From Amaurobius ferox (lineage: Eukaryota > Arthropoda > Arachnida > Araneae > Amaurobiidae): DNA of 64,000 nt. Each line of letters begins with the position of its first letter. Position 1 is the first letter of the stretch. Position numbers and translations under genes: made by a program. The stretch spans positions 71,742,680 through 71,806,679 of the forward strand of contig OX578152.1 of NCBI GenBank assembly GCA_951213105.1, in the 5' to 3' direction. Shown in pieces: positions 21,138 to 30,964 of this stretch. Under the pieces are notes generated by a model. It was not told the origin of the DNA, ran no database searches, and was given only the letters and a program-made list of their open reading frames with translations.

Positions 21138-21344
21138 AAGGGAATTATCAAACTAGCTTTCTCTATGATCCTTGCCCATTTCTGTCCAACCTATGTGGGT
21201 ATTTATGGCTACTAAGCCTCCAGAAAGATGCTTTACATCGCCAGTAAATAATTTTCCCGCTAAGTCTGCTCCAATAAGTATATGAATTTCATGTTTATTC
21301 TTCTCGAACAATTTAAGTTTCTCGACAATCCGTTAAAGGAGTTT
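21138..21344 (-). pseudogene. BEL/Pao aspartic-protease region, truncated
   Basis: A minus-strand frame with IHILIGADLAGKLFTGDVKH and VAINTHIGWT corresponds to the end of the protease region that precedes the reverse transcriptase. The catalytic DSG motif and all of gag are absent: homology stops near 21344. The element is therefore 5' truncated. Confidence 0.65.
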
Positions 21345-21588
21345 TTCACCGGCGTTTTTCACCCACAGAAGTTTTTTGTGCGGGATGAGGTAAGGTGGAG
21401 GGAACGTCACGGTTCTGAATACGTAATAGGGAAGAAAATGACGGAATTAAGAGCTTAGCATATGGTCGTTATAGAATTTAAATGATTGAACTATGGTGGA
21501 TTGAATTGTGGTGATGTATTGATTGCGATGTATGATTGTGACGTAATGTATTGTTGTATCGTAAAAACTTAACTGTAGCGATGTATTT
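21345..21588. other. Unassigned stretch with a 38-bp direct repeat
   Basis: Contains GAATTAAGAGCTTAGCATAT starting at 21444, part of a 38-bp segment that recurs with five changes at 28746-28783, bracketing the SINE array plus LINE. The repeated ATGTATTGATTGCGATGTATGA-like phrases near 21510 are low-complexity. No gene. Confidence 0.5.
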
Positions 21589-22035
21589 CACGTTAAACAT
21601 GTGGGTCCGTAAGTCCTTCCGAGAGGTTGGTGGAAGGGAAGGAGAGTTCGGTCCCTGTGGATGTCTCCCCCACTGGGTTCCGGTCTAAATTGGGTGAATA
21701 AAAAGAAAGTTATGGAGATTGTCGCGGAGGGCGCGGTAGCCTAGTGGTTAGCGCGTGGGAATTGCACTCGGTACGCCCGGGTTCGATTCCCGCCACTGCC
21801 AGACTCCCGTCGTGTTCACGCGGAGTACGATCACGTTAAACATGTGGGTCCGTAAGTCCTTCCGAGAGGTTGGTGGTAGGGGAAGGAGGGTACGGTCCCT
21901 GTGGATGCATCTCCCGCTGGGTTACGGTATAAATTGTGTGAATAAAAAGAAAGTTATGGAGATTGTCGCGGAGGGCGAAGTAGACCAGCGGTTAACGCGC
22001 GCGAATTGCACTCGGTAGGCCCGGGTGCGATTTTG
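21589..22035 (+). mobile_element. tRNA-headed SINE array (body, then head-body, then head)
   Basis: Three partial SINE units in head-to-tail order. A headless body runs 21589-21700, a complete tRNA head plus body runs 21729-21930, and a second tRNA head (GGGCGAAGTAGACCAGCGG) starts at 21973. Units are joined by the same linker, AATAAAAAGAAAGTTATGG plus AGATTGTCGCGGAG. The tRNA head has an A box (TAGCCTAGTGGTTAGCGCG) and a B box (GGGTTCGATTCCCGCC). Short ORFs here that read WVRKSFREVGGRGRRV are translations of the SINE body, not genes. Confidence 0.82.
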
Positions 22036-22280
22036 AATTATGGTGGATTGATGGAATTTTTAAATGGATATTTTAATTTATGGATATTTTAAATCATGGA
22101 ACGATGGAATGAGGAGGATGGAATTAAGAACTTGTATTCTCGGGTCCAGGGGGCCCGCCACGAATGGCATAGGGCTTTTTCAATCCCAGGAATTAAGAGC
22201 TTGAAGAACTCAGGCCGTGGCGCTCGCCACGAATGGCATCGAGCTGTTTAACCCACGGTCGAGAATGAAAGACCACCATC
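22036..22280. other. 3' flank of the LINE, with a 15-bp direct repeat
   Basis: Contains GCCACGAATGGCATAGG and GCCACGAATGGCATCGA, two copies of CGCCACGAATGGCAT about 70 bp apart (22155 and 22226), each next to a GC-rich run. It may be the 3' UTR of the minus-strand LINE, whose possible AATAAA signal lies near 22300. Confidence 0.4.
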
Positions 22281-22438
22281 CCCACCCCAAAGATGCAACA
22301 AATTTATTATAATAACTAACTTAAAAGGGGGCGCCTGGCCACGGCAGTTACAAAAACGCCTACAAGGACTTCCGCATTATTTTGCGGGAAATAAAAATAT
22401 AGCGGGAAATGAAAACGGAAAGCCTGCCGATCATCAAA

Positions 22439-24436
22439 CTACCCAGGAGGCGGACGAGAAGGGTCCGAAAAGGACGCCCGTCTCCTCCTCCAAAAGAGAA
22501 ACTTCAATCTTAGATTCCTAAGAACTATATGAAGAGGCGGGATGCCAACGAGAACAAATAGCGCTCCGTAGGGAGAAGTCCTATAGACACCGGCGATCCT
22601 GAACAGAAAAGGTCTCTGGAGGATCATGAGCTTCCGGACCTGATCTTGGTTCAAGTCCCCCGCCTATACACCGGCGCAATAGGTAACAATCTTTTCCACT
22701 ATGGAGAGATACTAGATCTTAAGTAAACTCCTACTGGCACCCCACACCGAGCTAGAAACCCGAGTAAAGCCAGTGACAACCCCATACACTTTTCCTGCAA
22801 GGAGGAAGTATGGAAAGACCAAGACCGATTACAGGAAATAGGCAAGCCCAAATACTTAGCTTCTTTAACAATCCTGATCCGATCCCCACCAATAACGAAA
22901 CTATCAAGGCGCTAAGACATCAGTCTTACCAAAAACTAAGGCCTGTCTCTTAGCGGCCAAGACCTCAAGGCTGAGATTATACAAAACGGCAGCAATAGAC
23001 TGTAGTGTAGAGCACATAGTCACCTCCAAGTCCCTGCGGGTTTTACCTGTAACAAAAACAGCAAGGTCATCCGCAAAGGCCTGCAGGCGACAGTCAGCTC
23101 CACCCACAGACAACACCCGATTGAAGTAAATCAGCTACAGGAGGGGAGAAAGTACGGAGCCTTGAAGGCATTCCATAGCCACTCCCCTCACCACCAAGTC
23201 ACCATCAACCTGATGGGCAACAGTCCGGTCCTGCAGATAGGAGAAAACAAAACTTTTATAAAAATATGGGACAGAATAGTCCTCAAAAACCCATTTTAGA
23301 ATAAGCCAATCCATACTACCGAAAGTCGCCCTAATGTCCAGAAAGGCCACAGCAGAATGGCACACCACCATGATCTCTTCCATGATGATCTCTTCCATGA
23401 AGTCAAAACAAGCATCTTCCGTGCTCACTAGTTCTTTAAAACCATATTGTAAAGGGGAGATAATCCGCGAGGAGGACAACTAGGACTTGAACCGGTTGGA
23501 GAAGATCCGTTCCAAAATCTTACCAAATGTTGGTAGTAAACAAATGGGCCTATTGGACCTGCAGGATGACGGGTCCTTCCCGGCTTTAAGCAAGAAAAAA
23601 ACCCGTGCATTCCTGCAGGCTCGAGGAAAATAACTAGAAGAAAAACACTTTATTAAAGAGATCAAGAAAAAACTTTTATTAAAATTATAAAGATCAATCA
23701 AAATATGATAGTCCAACCGGTCCAGCCCTGGGATCTTTCCTCCCTTTAATTCCCTAAATACAAGATCCAATTCTGCAATTTCCAAATCCCGAAAATTATC
23801 AATTTTACCAAAATTGAAATTAAAGCTTTTAAAGGAAGGGCAACTGGGAAAGCACTGGAGGAGCAAACGATCAATCCGACTCTGGAGCGAAAGGAGAGGA
23901 ATAAGCCAATAGATTTTTACCAAGGGAACCAACCTTTCCGGTGGCCACTTTAAAGGTGGCCCCAAATTTGACGTGATAGTTACTACAAAGCCTCCGCCAG
24001 GAAGTAATGTTAGCTGATTTAACCTTTTTCTGATAAATAGCACGATGTTTCGAGTAACGAAGTTTAACTTGCGTAATCAACTCCGGGTCAGCTCCCCTCT
24101 CCCTCAAACTCTGAAGTCTCCTGGAACAGGCAGTCACAAAGTTTCGCAGTTTGGCCAGCTCTCCGATCCACCACGAAATCTTATTATCAGCACCTATTTG
24201 CTTACGTCTAAAGGCCGTGAGGGCCCCTTTACCATATCTAGAAACCCTTCGATAAACACATCGAGTTCGTCGATTCCATTAATGAGAGGAATCCTCTCAT
24301 GATACCTAGGGAGAAGTCTCCTAATAACGGCCTTAAGCCGACAGGCGCCAAAACGAGATTTTAGAAAGAAATTTCTTTGAAGCCCGTCCACGCGCCTGTT
24401 CCCCACTTTATAAATAATATATTTATGGTCGCTCAA
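22439..24436 (-). pseudogene. LINE reverse transcriptase and C-terminal region, broken (B1)
   Basis: Pieces in order on the minus strand: SDHKYIIYKVGNRR (end of endonuclease), VFRELKGGKIPGLDRLDYHI, SSSYFPRACRNARVFFLLKA then GKDPSSCRSNRPICLLPTFG and KILERIF (fingers), QYGFKELVSTEDA, AVAFLDIRATFGSMDW (first catalytic motif, with the usual DAF written RATF), ECLQGSVLSPLL, and the catalytic box LQAFADDLAVFVTGK. It would copy element RNA at the nicked target. B1 has a frameshift near 23900 that B2 lacks and a 15-bp repeat near 23375 (TGATCTCTTCCATGA twice). Confidence 0.82.
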
Positions 24437-25119
24437 TGTTTCTTCTGAAGAACCCCCCCCCCCCCAAACCCGTAATTAAATTTATCTCCCTAGGACTGGC
24501 AACCCTCTGGTCAGGCCTCGCCTTTCCAGTGTGAGATACGAAAAAAGGGTCCGACCCGACAGCATTGCCAACCCCAAAACCATTTTCAATACAAAAATCA
24601 ATATTTCTCCTACCCCTGACGCCTTTGAACCCGTAACCCCAGTTTTTAGATCTAGCATTAAAATCCCCCTGCAAGATGAAATCCACCCCCTCAAACTTGA
24701 CTGCATTAAGCTCGTCAACAAGGAGGTCGATATCATCACGAGGGGGAAAGTAGAGGCTAGTTACATTCAAATCTGGAAAACCATCAACATTTATACTAAT
24801 AGTTACGGTCGAAGGGGTACAAAATTTATAAGTAAAGAATAAATTTAAATTACAAATAAAAACTATGGCCTTACTGAGCTTAGATGTAAAAAATGGTAAT
24901 TTAACAGGGGGGAAGGAATAGTAATACGTACCAGGGGGGGGGGTCTTGCAAGCAAACAATATCAATGTTATTATTAAGAGAGAAAATAATAGCAAAATCA
25001 TAAGCGGGTAGCGTGTGGTTAATGTTGATTTGAAGGAAACTAGTCCCCATAATCAATCGATCTAGAAAGTAGCTCAAGTTGGCGCCTGTAAGCCATACAC
25101 CCACGATCATAGCTAGCAT
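24194..25119 (-). pseudogene. LINE apurinic-like endonuclease domain, broken (B1)
   Basis: Starts with FLQININHTLPAYDFAIIFS and IDIVCLQDPP, the conserved N-terminal Asn and Gln/Glu region of LINE endonucleases. It continues through VTSLYFPPRDDIDLLVDEL and LQGDFNARSKNWG (the catalytic GDFN box) to LSDHKYI. It would nick the target DNA to prime reverse transcription. Two homopolymers in the frame, G10 at 24934-24943 and C13 near 24453-24465, shift it and differ in length in B2. Confidence 0.8.
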
Positions 25120-25330
25120 GATTCAATTTAAAAGAAGTACCACGCTCCTGGTTACTGAGCAAGCAATTAACACATCTTGGTGCACCCCTGCAACTTTCAC
25201 CTTCATGCTCACCTCCACAACGGAGGCAGCGTTTTCCCTTTGAACACTCTAACCCTCTACCCCATTGTATATACATACCTTTAGCATTAACAATAAATTT
25301 AAAAATATTAGGTACAACAGATATAACCAA
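25040..25330 (-). pseudogene. LINE gag zinc-knuckle region (B1)
   Basis: A 96-codon frame containing a double zinc-knuckle arrangement, CSKGKRCLRCGGEHEGESC, then RCVNCLLSNQ and NHASYDRGC. These CCHC-type knuckles sit at the end of ORF1 in I/jockey/R1-group LINEs and bind element RNA. It overlaps the beginning of the endonuclease frame, as is common for ORF1/ORF2 of this group. Nearly identical in B2. Confidence 0.75.
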
Positions 25331-25405
25331 AAGGTTACCTCGTTTTCCCTTGATAGGAAAGTCAACTTTAATGTCACTTGAGGAAAGGTTACCATTGATG
25401 CTTCA

Positions 25406-26730
25406 CTAGTGCCTCGGCCAAGGATTTACGATCGTAGTCGTTTGAACGTTCGTCAAGATGACCCGAGGCCTTCTCTTATGAGGCCGAATGAATTTGAAGT
25501 CAGAGGCCAGATCAGCATTGGCAGAAAGCTTGGCGACCATGGCATCGAGGCCCATACCACTGGACGCCTCGATGGCCAACCCACCGTTAGCAATCATTTT
25601 AATATCCTCCACTATCACAGCATCGTCCGATGGATTAACTGAAGAACATATTATTTTCTTAACATCTCGAAACTCGCATGATGCCCTTGGCTTTACCAAA
25701 AGTACATTAGTTGCAACCCGGGAACGAGAGCGAGATCTGCTCCTAGTCCCAGAAACATCCACATCTGCGAAGGAGCGAGAGGGAACAGAAGCCATAACAG
25801 GCGTAGCAACAGTGGGAACAGCAATAGTCCCGGCCTCCAAAGCCGATACCTCTCTGTTCAATATTGTTCCAAGTGTATCTCGAAGGATCGAAAAACATTT
25901 CTCATTTTCCTTGTACTTGGCGCCCAAAGCCCAATTCTCATTTTGGAGTTTTGGCAGAAGAAGAGTCTTAGATGTCTTCTTGTTCGCACCAGTAGAAGTA
26001 GAGATTATTTCCTCAAGATTCTTAAGAACATTTCCTTTAGGAGTACCACTCTCTCTGATTCCAGTAGTCTTGCCTCCAAAGAAACATTTAACTCACGTAA
26101 TTCATCTTTCTTATATTCTTCTATTAACTTAGCATAATCTCTCATCAATTTCCCGTAATTAGTTTGTAACGTGGAATAATCACTCCCCAAATTACTATCT
26201 GCCGCTTTAACCTTTTTAAGTTCCTCCGTAATTCTATTACATTCCTCTTCACTAATAAACTTTTCTCTTTCATATTTAAATTTATCATCCATTGCATCAC
26301 CATGGTCCTTCATCCTAACTACATTATCCTTTTTAATTCTTAAATTATCTCTCAACACTGACAGATCCTTTTCCATAAGGGAATTCCTAGTCTCTAAATC
26401 ATTGGCATGAATTTTCAATTGGTTCAATTCATTTGACTTTTCTACATATTTATCAGTCAATTCATTAAGTTTAGCTTTAAATTTAGTAGATACCGCTCCT
26501 TCATTGTATACATTTACTTTTCTAAATTCTTCCACAATAGGAATAAATATTGAAGTAATGAACTCAATCTGTTTAGTGCCCGGAAATTTCGAACGACCTT
26601 CCTTGAAAAGAATCACTATTTCTTCAAAATTTTCAGAAAGAAATTTCATGTATACTGTTTCAGTCTCTTCCTGAGATAAGCCGTTAAAGTACTGCTCCTA
26701 GGCAGCCTTAATACCTTCTACATTAGACAT
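25406..26730 (-). pseudogene. LINE ORF1 (coiled coil and basic SR-like region), broken (B1)
   Basis: The likely start is an ATG at about 26730 (MSNVEGIKAA), but an in-frame TAG follows within the first 11 codons in both tandem copies. Residues around 60-200 are a coiled coil (KFKAKLNELTDKYVEKSNEL, VLRDNLRIKKDNVVRMKD). A second frame has an SR-rich patch (SGTRSRSRSRSRVATN). ORF1 proteins of this group package LINE RNA. Relative to B2 this copy lacks 12 codons near 26257, an in-frame 36-bp difference. A 214-codon plus-strand ORF opposite it is an antisense shadow. Confidence 0.72.
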
Positions 26731-28735
26731 GTTCAAGGTTTCAGCAAAAATAACCGAAGAAAAATTCAAAACATCAAAGAATTGCCGTAGTTGTCAACAA
26801 TTTGAATTCAGCCAATCAGCGAGCTGGAAATCAGTGACGTCACTTCAGGTAAAGGGTCTCTTATGAGGCCGAATGAGATCACAGTAGATCAATAGTAGAT
26901 CAATAGTGAGATCACAGTAGATCACAGTAGATCAATAGTGAGATCACAGTAGATCAATAGAGTAACTTGAATTTAACACAAAAAGAAACGATCCCAACTT
27001 AGCAACAGAAATAATAATTCGGAATCAGCCAATCAGCGATCAGGAAAGTAGTGATGTCATACGGTCTGAGAGCTCTCCAGAGACACAAGTTTGATTAATT
27101 TCGTAAAACTTTAAAAATTGGCTTATTTCTTAAACAAAATCAATATTCAGATAAAACTAAAGGTCTTAAGCATGAAAATAACATCAGTTTTTACTATATT
27201 TCTACCAATAATCAGAAAACAGCACTCAAAGTTTCAAAATCTTCTATCACTTCGCTTTTTAACTAAAAGCCTTTACTATGAGTTTTAACTATAATGAAAA
27301 TTAATATCTTCCAAAAAACAGTTAAATATACTTCAAATAATGACTATATAAACTGTATAAGTCAAAATTATTAGAAATAAAGGAATAGCAAGGCCAGTTT
27401 AGCAACCAAAACAAACCGTGTTTCTAGTAAACAAACCAACAGATCATTCAGATGTAACTTCACACAGCCGCAAGATCACAGTAGATCAATAGAGTAACTT
27501 GAATTAAACTTTAAATTAACTTATCTATAAAGTTTGGATGACATCAATCCTTCCAGATCATAATTATCAAGCACTTTAAAACGGACTAGTCCCTCCGCCG
27601 AAACCGAAGCACAGCTGAATCCTTGATAATAACCAGCCTCAGTAAAGAATAAATAAGCGTAATTCACTACAATAAACGATAATAAATCAATCAGAACGCT
27701 TCAAAAATTGATAATATAACACTTTAAACTCCCAAAGATTATTATAAACAAACCATTATGAGAAATAACTTCGTTCTTGGGCAATATAATCCATATAGGT
27801 CAGGGAAGTCAGATGTATAAACACCATATTTTGAATCCAGTTAGAATTAGAAAGAGTCAAAAGACTTACCCGCAGCAATTCAAACAAAGCTCAATTACTT
27901 TGAAACCGGTCGTTGTTATACTAATTGTTTACTATCATATCAAAGTAAAGAATTTTTCCGTATTTTTATTGCTATCCACAATTTTCAAAACACAATATTT
28001 CATTCAGAAATTCAGTTTCAAAACTTTAGAAAAGACCAGAAAATTTTGTTTTTAACTATATGTCCAGGCACCATAAACAAAGAATCAAAGGTAGCAACAG
28101 TAGCAGTAGTAAAAGCAAAACCGGTAACTCGACGTCATCAAAGTACAAATTAATTATTATAAATTATCAGCAGAGATATCAATTCCATTCTTAAGTAATG
28201 CATCCATATAGATCAGAGATAATAATTAAATAGTCACTATATTTTTACCCCACTTAGTACTGGAGAAATCCAAAAGGCTGCCCCGCAGCAAGTCATATAA
28301 TGTTCAATATTATCAAAACCAGTCAGTACTATACTATTTTAATTATATCACCATATAAAACAGAATATTCTTGAATTTTTAGTATTAACAATACTCACAG
28401 AGTTATATTATAACGACCAGCATCACCATTATAAACTTCCAAAAATCTTGAGAAAAATTTTAACTCAAAACTACTTCGTAGTTAATCTGCCGCCATTGCA
28501 AGTCTTTAACGTTGGATCTCAAATTCACTTAACACAGTGTTGAAAGCAAATTATAAAAACACTTATAAACACACAACTATATATACAATGCTCATTTAAA
28601 CTATACTATACTGTTCCACAATATAAGGCCATCAATTCATAACTAGCACCAAGTTTTCAAACACCATATTTCACCAAATATCAACAATTTTACACAAGCT
28701 CCAAAACAACCAACATTCACAATCGCCGCCATTGC
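26731..28735 (-). promoter_or_regulatory. LINE 5' region with two diverged ~400-bp monomers
   Basis: About 2 kb upstream of ORF1 with no gene. Segments at about 27785-28060 and 28195-28440 are related to each other: both carry ATCCATATAGxTCAG, then after a gap a CCGCAGCAA phrase followed by AAACCxGTC, then GTxATACTA. Tandem 5' monomers are a known way for LINEs to carry their promoter. Two GCCGCCATTGC motifs (28489 and 28727) lie near the outer end. A piece of this region is copied at 30965-31043 and 47931-48168. Confidence 0.5.
26864..26974. repeat. Templated insertion with GATCACAGTAGATCAATAG repeats (B1 only)
   Basis: About 111 bp present in B1 replace two bases of B2 (near 44010). The left end, together with the flanking base run, matches 20 bp of ORF1 (TCTCTTATGAGGCCGAATGA, 26857-26876 versus 25472-25491). 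The right end matches 32 bp of 27474-27505 (GATCACAGTAGATCAATAGA and on). Between them the GATCACAGTAGATCAATAG phrase is repeated irregularly. Confidence 0.8.
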
Positions 28736-28783
28736 TGGGGATGGGGAATTAAAAGCTTAGCATGTGGTCATTATAAAATTTAA

Positions 28784-29273
28784 GTTAGCGCGCGGGAATT
28801 GCACTCGGAAGGCCAGGGTTCGATTCCCGCCACTGCCAAAACTGCCGCCGTGTCAACACAGAGTACGATCACGTTAAACATGTGGGTCCGTAAGTCCTTC
28901 CGAGAAGTTGGTGGTAGGGGAAGGAGGATACGGTCCCTGTGGAAGCCTCCCCCACTGGGTTCCGGTCTAAATTGGGTCAATAAAAAGAAAGTTATGGAGA
29001 TTGTCGTGGAGTTCGAAGTAGCCCAGTGGTTAGCGCGGGGGAATTGCACTCGGTAGGCCAGGGTTCGATTCCCGCCACTGCCAAAACTGTTCACGCGGAG
29101 TACGATCACGTTAAACATGTGGGTCCGTAAGTCCTCCCGAGATGTTGGAGGTAGGGGAAGGAGGGCACGGTCCCTGTGGATGCCTCCCCACTGGGTTCCG
29201 GTCTAAATTGGGTGGCACTTCCTGGCCGTCCGAATAGTTACCTTACACCTTTCTGGTAGGTCGCGCTAGGGAG
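28784..29273 (+). mobile_element. tRNA-headed SINE pair, head-to-tail, 3' end with broken hairpin
   Basis: Two SINE units in tandem joined by AATAAAAAGAAAGTTATGG and GAGATTGTCGTGGAG. Both have a tRNA head with a B box (GGGTTCGATTCCCGCC). The second unit extends into the 3' domain (GGCCGTCCGAATAG...CTGGTAGGTCG) but stops before the second arm of the stem and lacks the CAACAA tail. It lies just past the 5' end of the LINE and, with 21589-22035, brackets it. Confidence 0.8.
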
Positions 29274-30100
29274 TTTGTCACGGTCAGAATTTTCAAGGGT
29301 AGCGAACAGGCTGGTCGCCGAAGGCGGCTAGTAAGAAATAAAGCAAATTGAAATTCTTTACAATTATGTTCATAATTAGAAAATAAGCATTATTTAGAGA
29401 TTATTTAGATGTAATTGTGAATATCAGAGCACGTGAAATTGTATTTAACATTTTAACTCCCGTATTTAACATTTGAAGCAAGCAAATATTGTTTATTTGT
29501 AATGAAAATGAATGGGTGATGGGGAAGGGTACATTTTAAAGCAATTGTCCTCATTCTACATCACTGTTTCAACAGGTACGAAAACTACTAAGGAAAATAT
29601 GCAAATTGAAATCCCATTTCGGCGTGGATTTCAAATTGAAACCGATTTTGTCTTTTCAAACCTTAATTCCATTTTTGTATCTATATCCCGAGAGGTCATA
29701 TGTAAAGTATTTCAACGGTAGCCATGTAGACAGTGTTTAGTTAATCTAAAACGTAAAACATTATTTTATGTTTCCCAGAGAATGTGAGATTAAAAAAAAT
29801 AAAATATTTTATTGTGATTTCCATATGTATCGGTAATATTTTAAAATTATGATTTATATAATAAATGATTCCGGAAATTTAAAACATCAAATCCCGTCGA
29901 AGTTGCAAAAATCAAGAAAGCTGCGCTAAATAGAGCTGCAGTTAATTGGAAAAGGGTGGAATATATCACAGACCATATTCACCAGACAGTGTTTTGTGGC
30001 TATGACGAATGTTGTTAACATTGGAGTTGCTGGGTATAAAAATACACTGTGAAGGGCTTCTTACAATTCCGTTGTTAATGTAGAGCAATTGACCGCGACT
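29274..30100. other. Mixed stretch: 69-codon ORF of unknown meaning and RT-repeat debris
   Basis: A plus ORF at 29512-29721 (MGDGEGYILKQLSSFYITVS start) is identical at protein level in B2, but the DNA is too recent a duplicate for that to mean selection. From about 29900 the sequence matches the reverse-transcriptase repeat family of block A1 (AGAAAGCTGCGCTAAATAGA, GGGCTTCTTACAATTCCG). No other gene. Confidence 0.45.
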
Positions 30101-30112
30101 TCGTTATTATGT

Positions 30113-30461
30113 TGTTGTTGACTAAATGACCTCCTGTTTCGGCGGAGCAAATTCAGGATCAGTGACGCAGGAAAGAACGAAGAAAGACACAAGACGGAAG
30201 AACAAAGTTTAATACAAGAAAACATCACTGACGAAGGTCGGAGGGGGTAGAAGATCCAGACCGTCCGACTCGTCCAGGGGACTAAGAGCACCTATTTGGA
30301 CGGCCGGAGGTCGGAGGGGGTGGAGCTTCACATTTTGACGAGGACCCAGAAGGCGGAAGACTGACTTTATCCTCACGAAACATCCATGCCTTATTCGGGA
30401 TTCGAACCCGAGTCCACAAGACAGCAGCCGAAGACGCTATCCACTTCACCGCCTGGGCGGC
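30113..30461 (-). mobile_element. tRNA-SINE of a second type, with a nested 59-bp insertion
   Basis: Flanked by a perfect 12-bp target-site duplication, TCGTTATTATGT at 30101-30112 and 30462-30473. On the minus strand it starts AGCCGCCCAGGCGGTGAAGT, has an A box (GTGAAGTGGATAGCG) and a B box (GGGTTCGAATCCC), then a CATGGATGTTT phrase. It ends in AGTCAACAACAAC. A pol III retroposon whose CAACAA tail resembles that of the 5S-headed SINE, suggesting the same LINE partner. The 59-bp unit at 30249-30307 was inserted into it. Confidence 0.85.
30249..30307 (-). mobile_element. 59-bp hairpin mini-element, empty in B2
   Basis: Exactly 59 bp between a perfect 14-bp direct repeat, AGGTCGGAGGGGGT at 30235-30248 and 30308-30321. 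B2 has a single copy of that 14-mer and no insert (47273-47286). The unit starts AGAAGATCCAGACCGTCCGA and ends TATTTGGACGGCCGG on the plus strand, so on its sense (minus) strand it has GGCCGTCC near the 5' end and GGACGGTC near the 3' end. Ends and length match 8052-8110. Confidence 0.78.
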
Positions 30462-30473
30462 TCGTTATTATGT

Positions 30474-30964
30474 AAATACCTTTAATAGTAAAAAACTGTG
30501 CGTGTTCTTGCGTATATTTTTAAAGCAGATTCCACTATCTTTTTCCTATTATTTGCAACTTATCTATCAGCCATAATGCAATTTTCGTGATGAGTGGAAG
30601 AATTTCTAGATTTACTCATATTTTCAAGAATTTTGGTAAATATTGTATTAAAAATTACAGGCCCATTTCTATTATTTCTCCATTTACTAAAGTTTTCTAA
30701 TTTATTATACATTAAGAACGTCTACAATCAAGTTAGTTATAACATAACGTATAACATAATTTAATGTTCCTCAAGAAAGCATGAGTTTGAATAAATTATT
30801 CAAATAGAAATATTTTAGTGTAATTTCTAAATCCACCGAAATATTTTGAAATTATATCTTTTATAATAAATAACTTCCAAATTTTTAAACGTCGTATGAA
30901 CTGCTACAGTGATTAAATCCACAAAACTGTACTAAATAAGGCTGCATTTAATTGAATATGTTAA
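30474..30964 (+). pseudogene. Non-LTR reverse-transcriptase repeat, decayed
   Basis: Matches the 3770-4310 repeat of A1: AACTGTGCGTGTTCTTGCGT, then ATTACAGGCCCATTTCTATT (the NYRPISII region) and TTTATTATACATTAAGAACG. It carries an interrupted frame and no catalytic motif. It marks the genomic surroundings into which the tandem unit ends. Confidence 0.55.

Larger units (their letters stand above)
22280..28735 (-). mobile_element. R1-like non-LTR retrotransposon (LINE), near full length, B1 copy
   Basis: Minus-strand element with the order 5' region (28735-26731), ORF1/gag with coiled coil and zinc knuckles (26730-25040), apurinic-type endonuclease (25119-24194) and reverse transcriptase with C-terminal region (24436-22439). 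The architecture, with gag zinc knuckles followed by an endonuclease GDFNA motif and a FADD reverse-transcriptase box, fits the R1/I/jockey group. I favour R1-like from the endonuclease and thumb. Every frame carries frameshifts or stops. Exact ends are uncertain; SINE arrays flank both sides. Confidence 0.8.

Noticed and set aside
25488..26132. 214-codon plus-strand ORF (and its twin at 42599-43243)
   Set aside because: It lies exactly opposite the coiled-coil ORF1 of the LINE; its Ser/Thr-rich composition is the complement of the Glu/Lys-rich sense strand.
26880..26965. CRISPR-like repeat array
   Set aside because: Repeats of GATCACAGTAGATCAATAG are directly abutting or overlapping, without unique spacers, and the genome is eukaryotic.
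21444..28783. LTR retrotransposon with 38-bp LTRs
   Set aside because: The repeats are far too short for LTRs, and the interior is a non-LTR element on the minus strand plus SINEs.
29512..29721. 69-codon ORF identical in both tandem units as evidence of a gene
   Set aside because: The units differ by only 1-3%, so identity over 210 bp is expected without selection.
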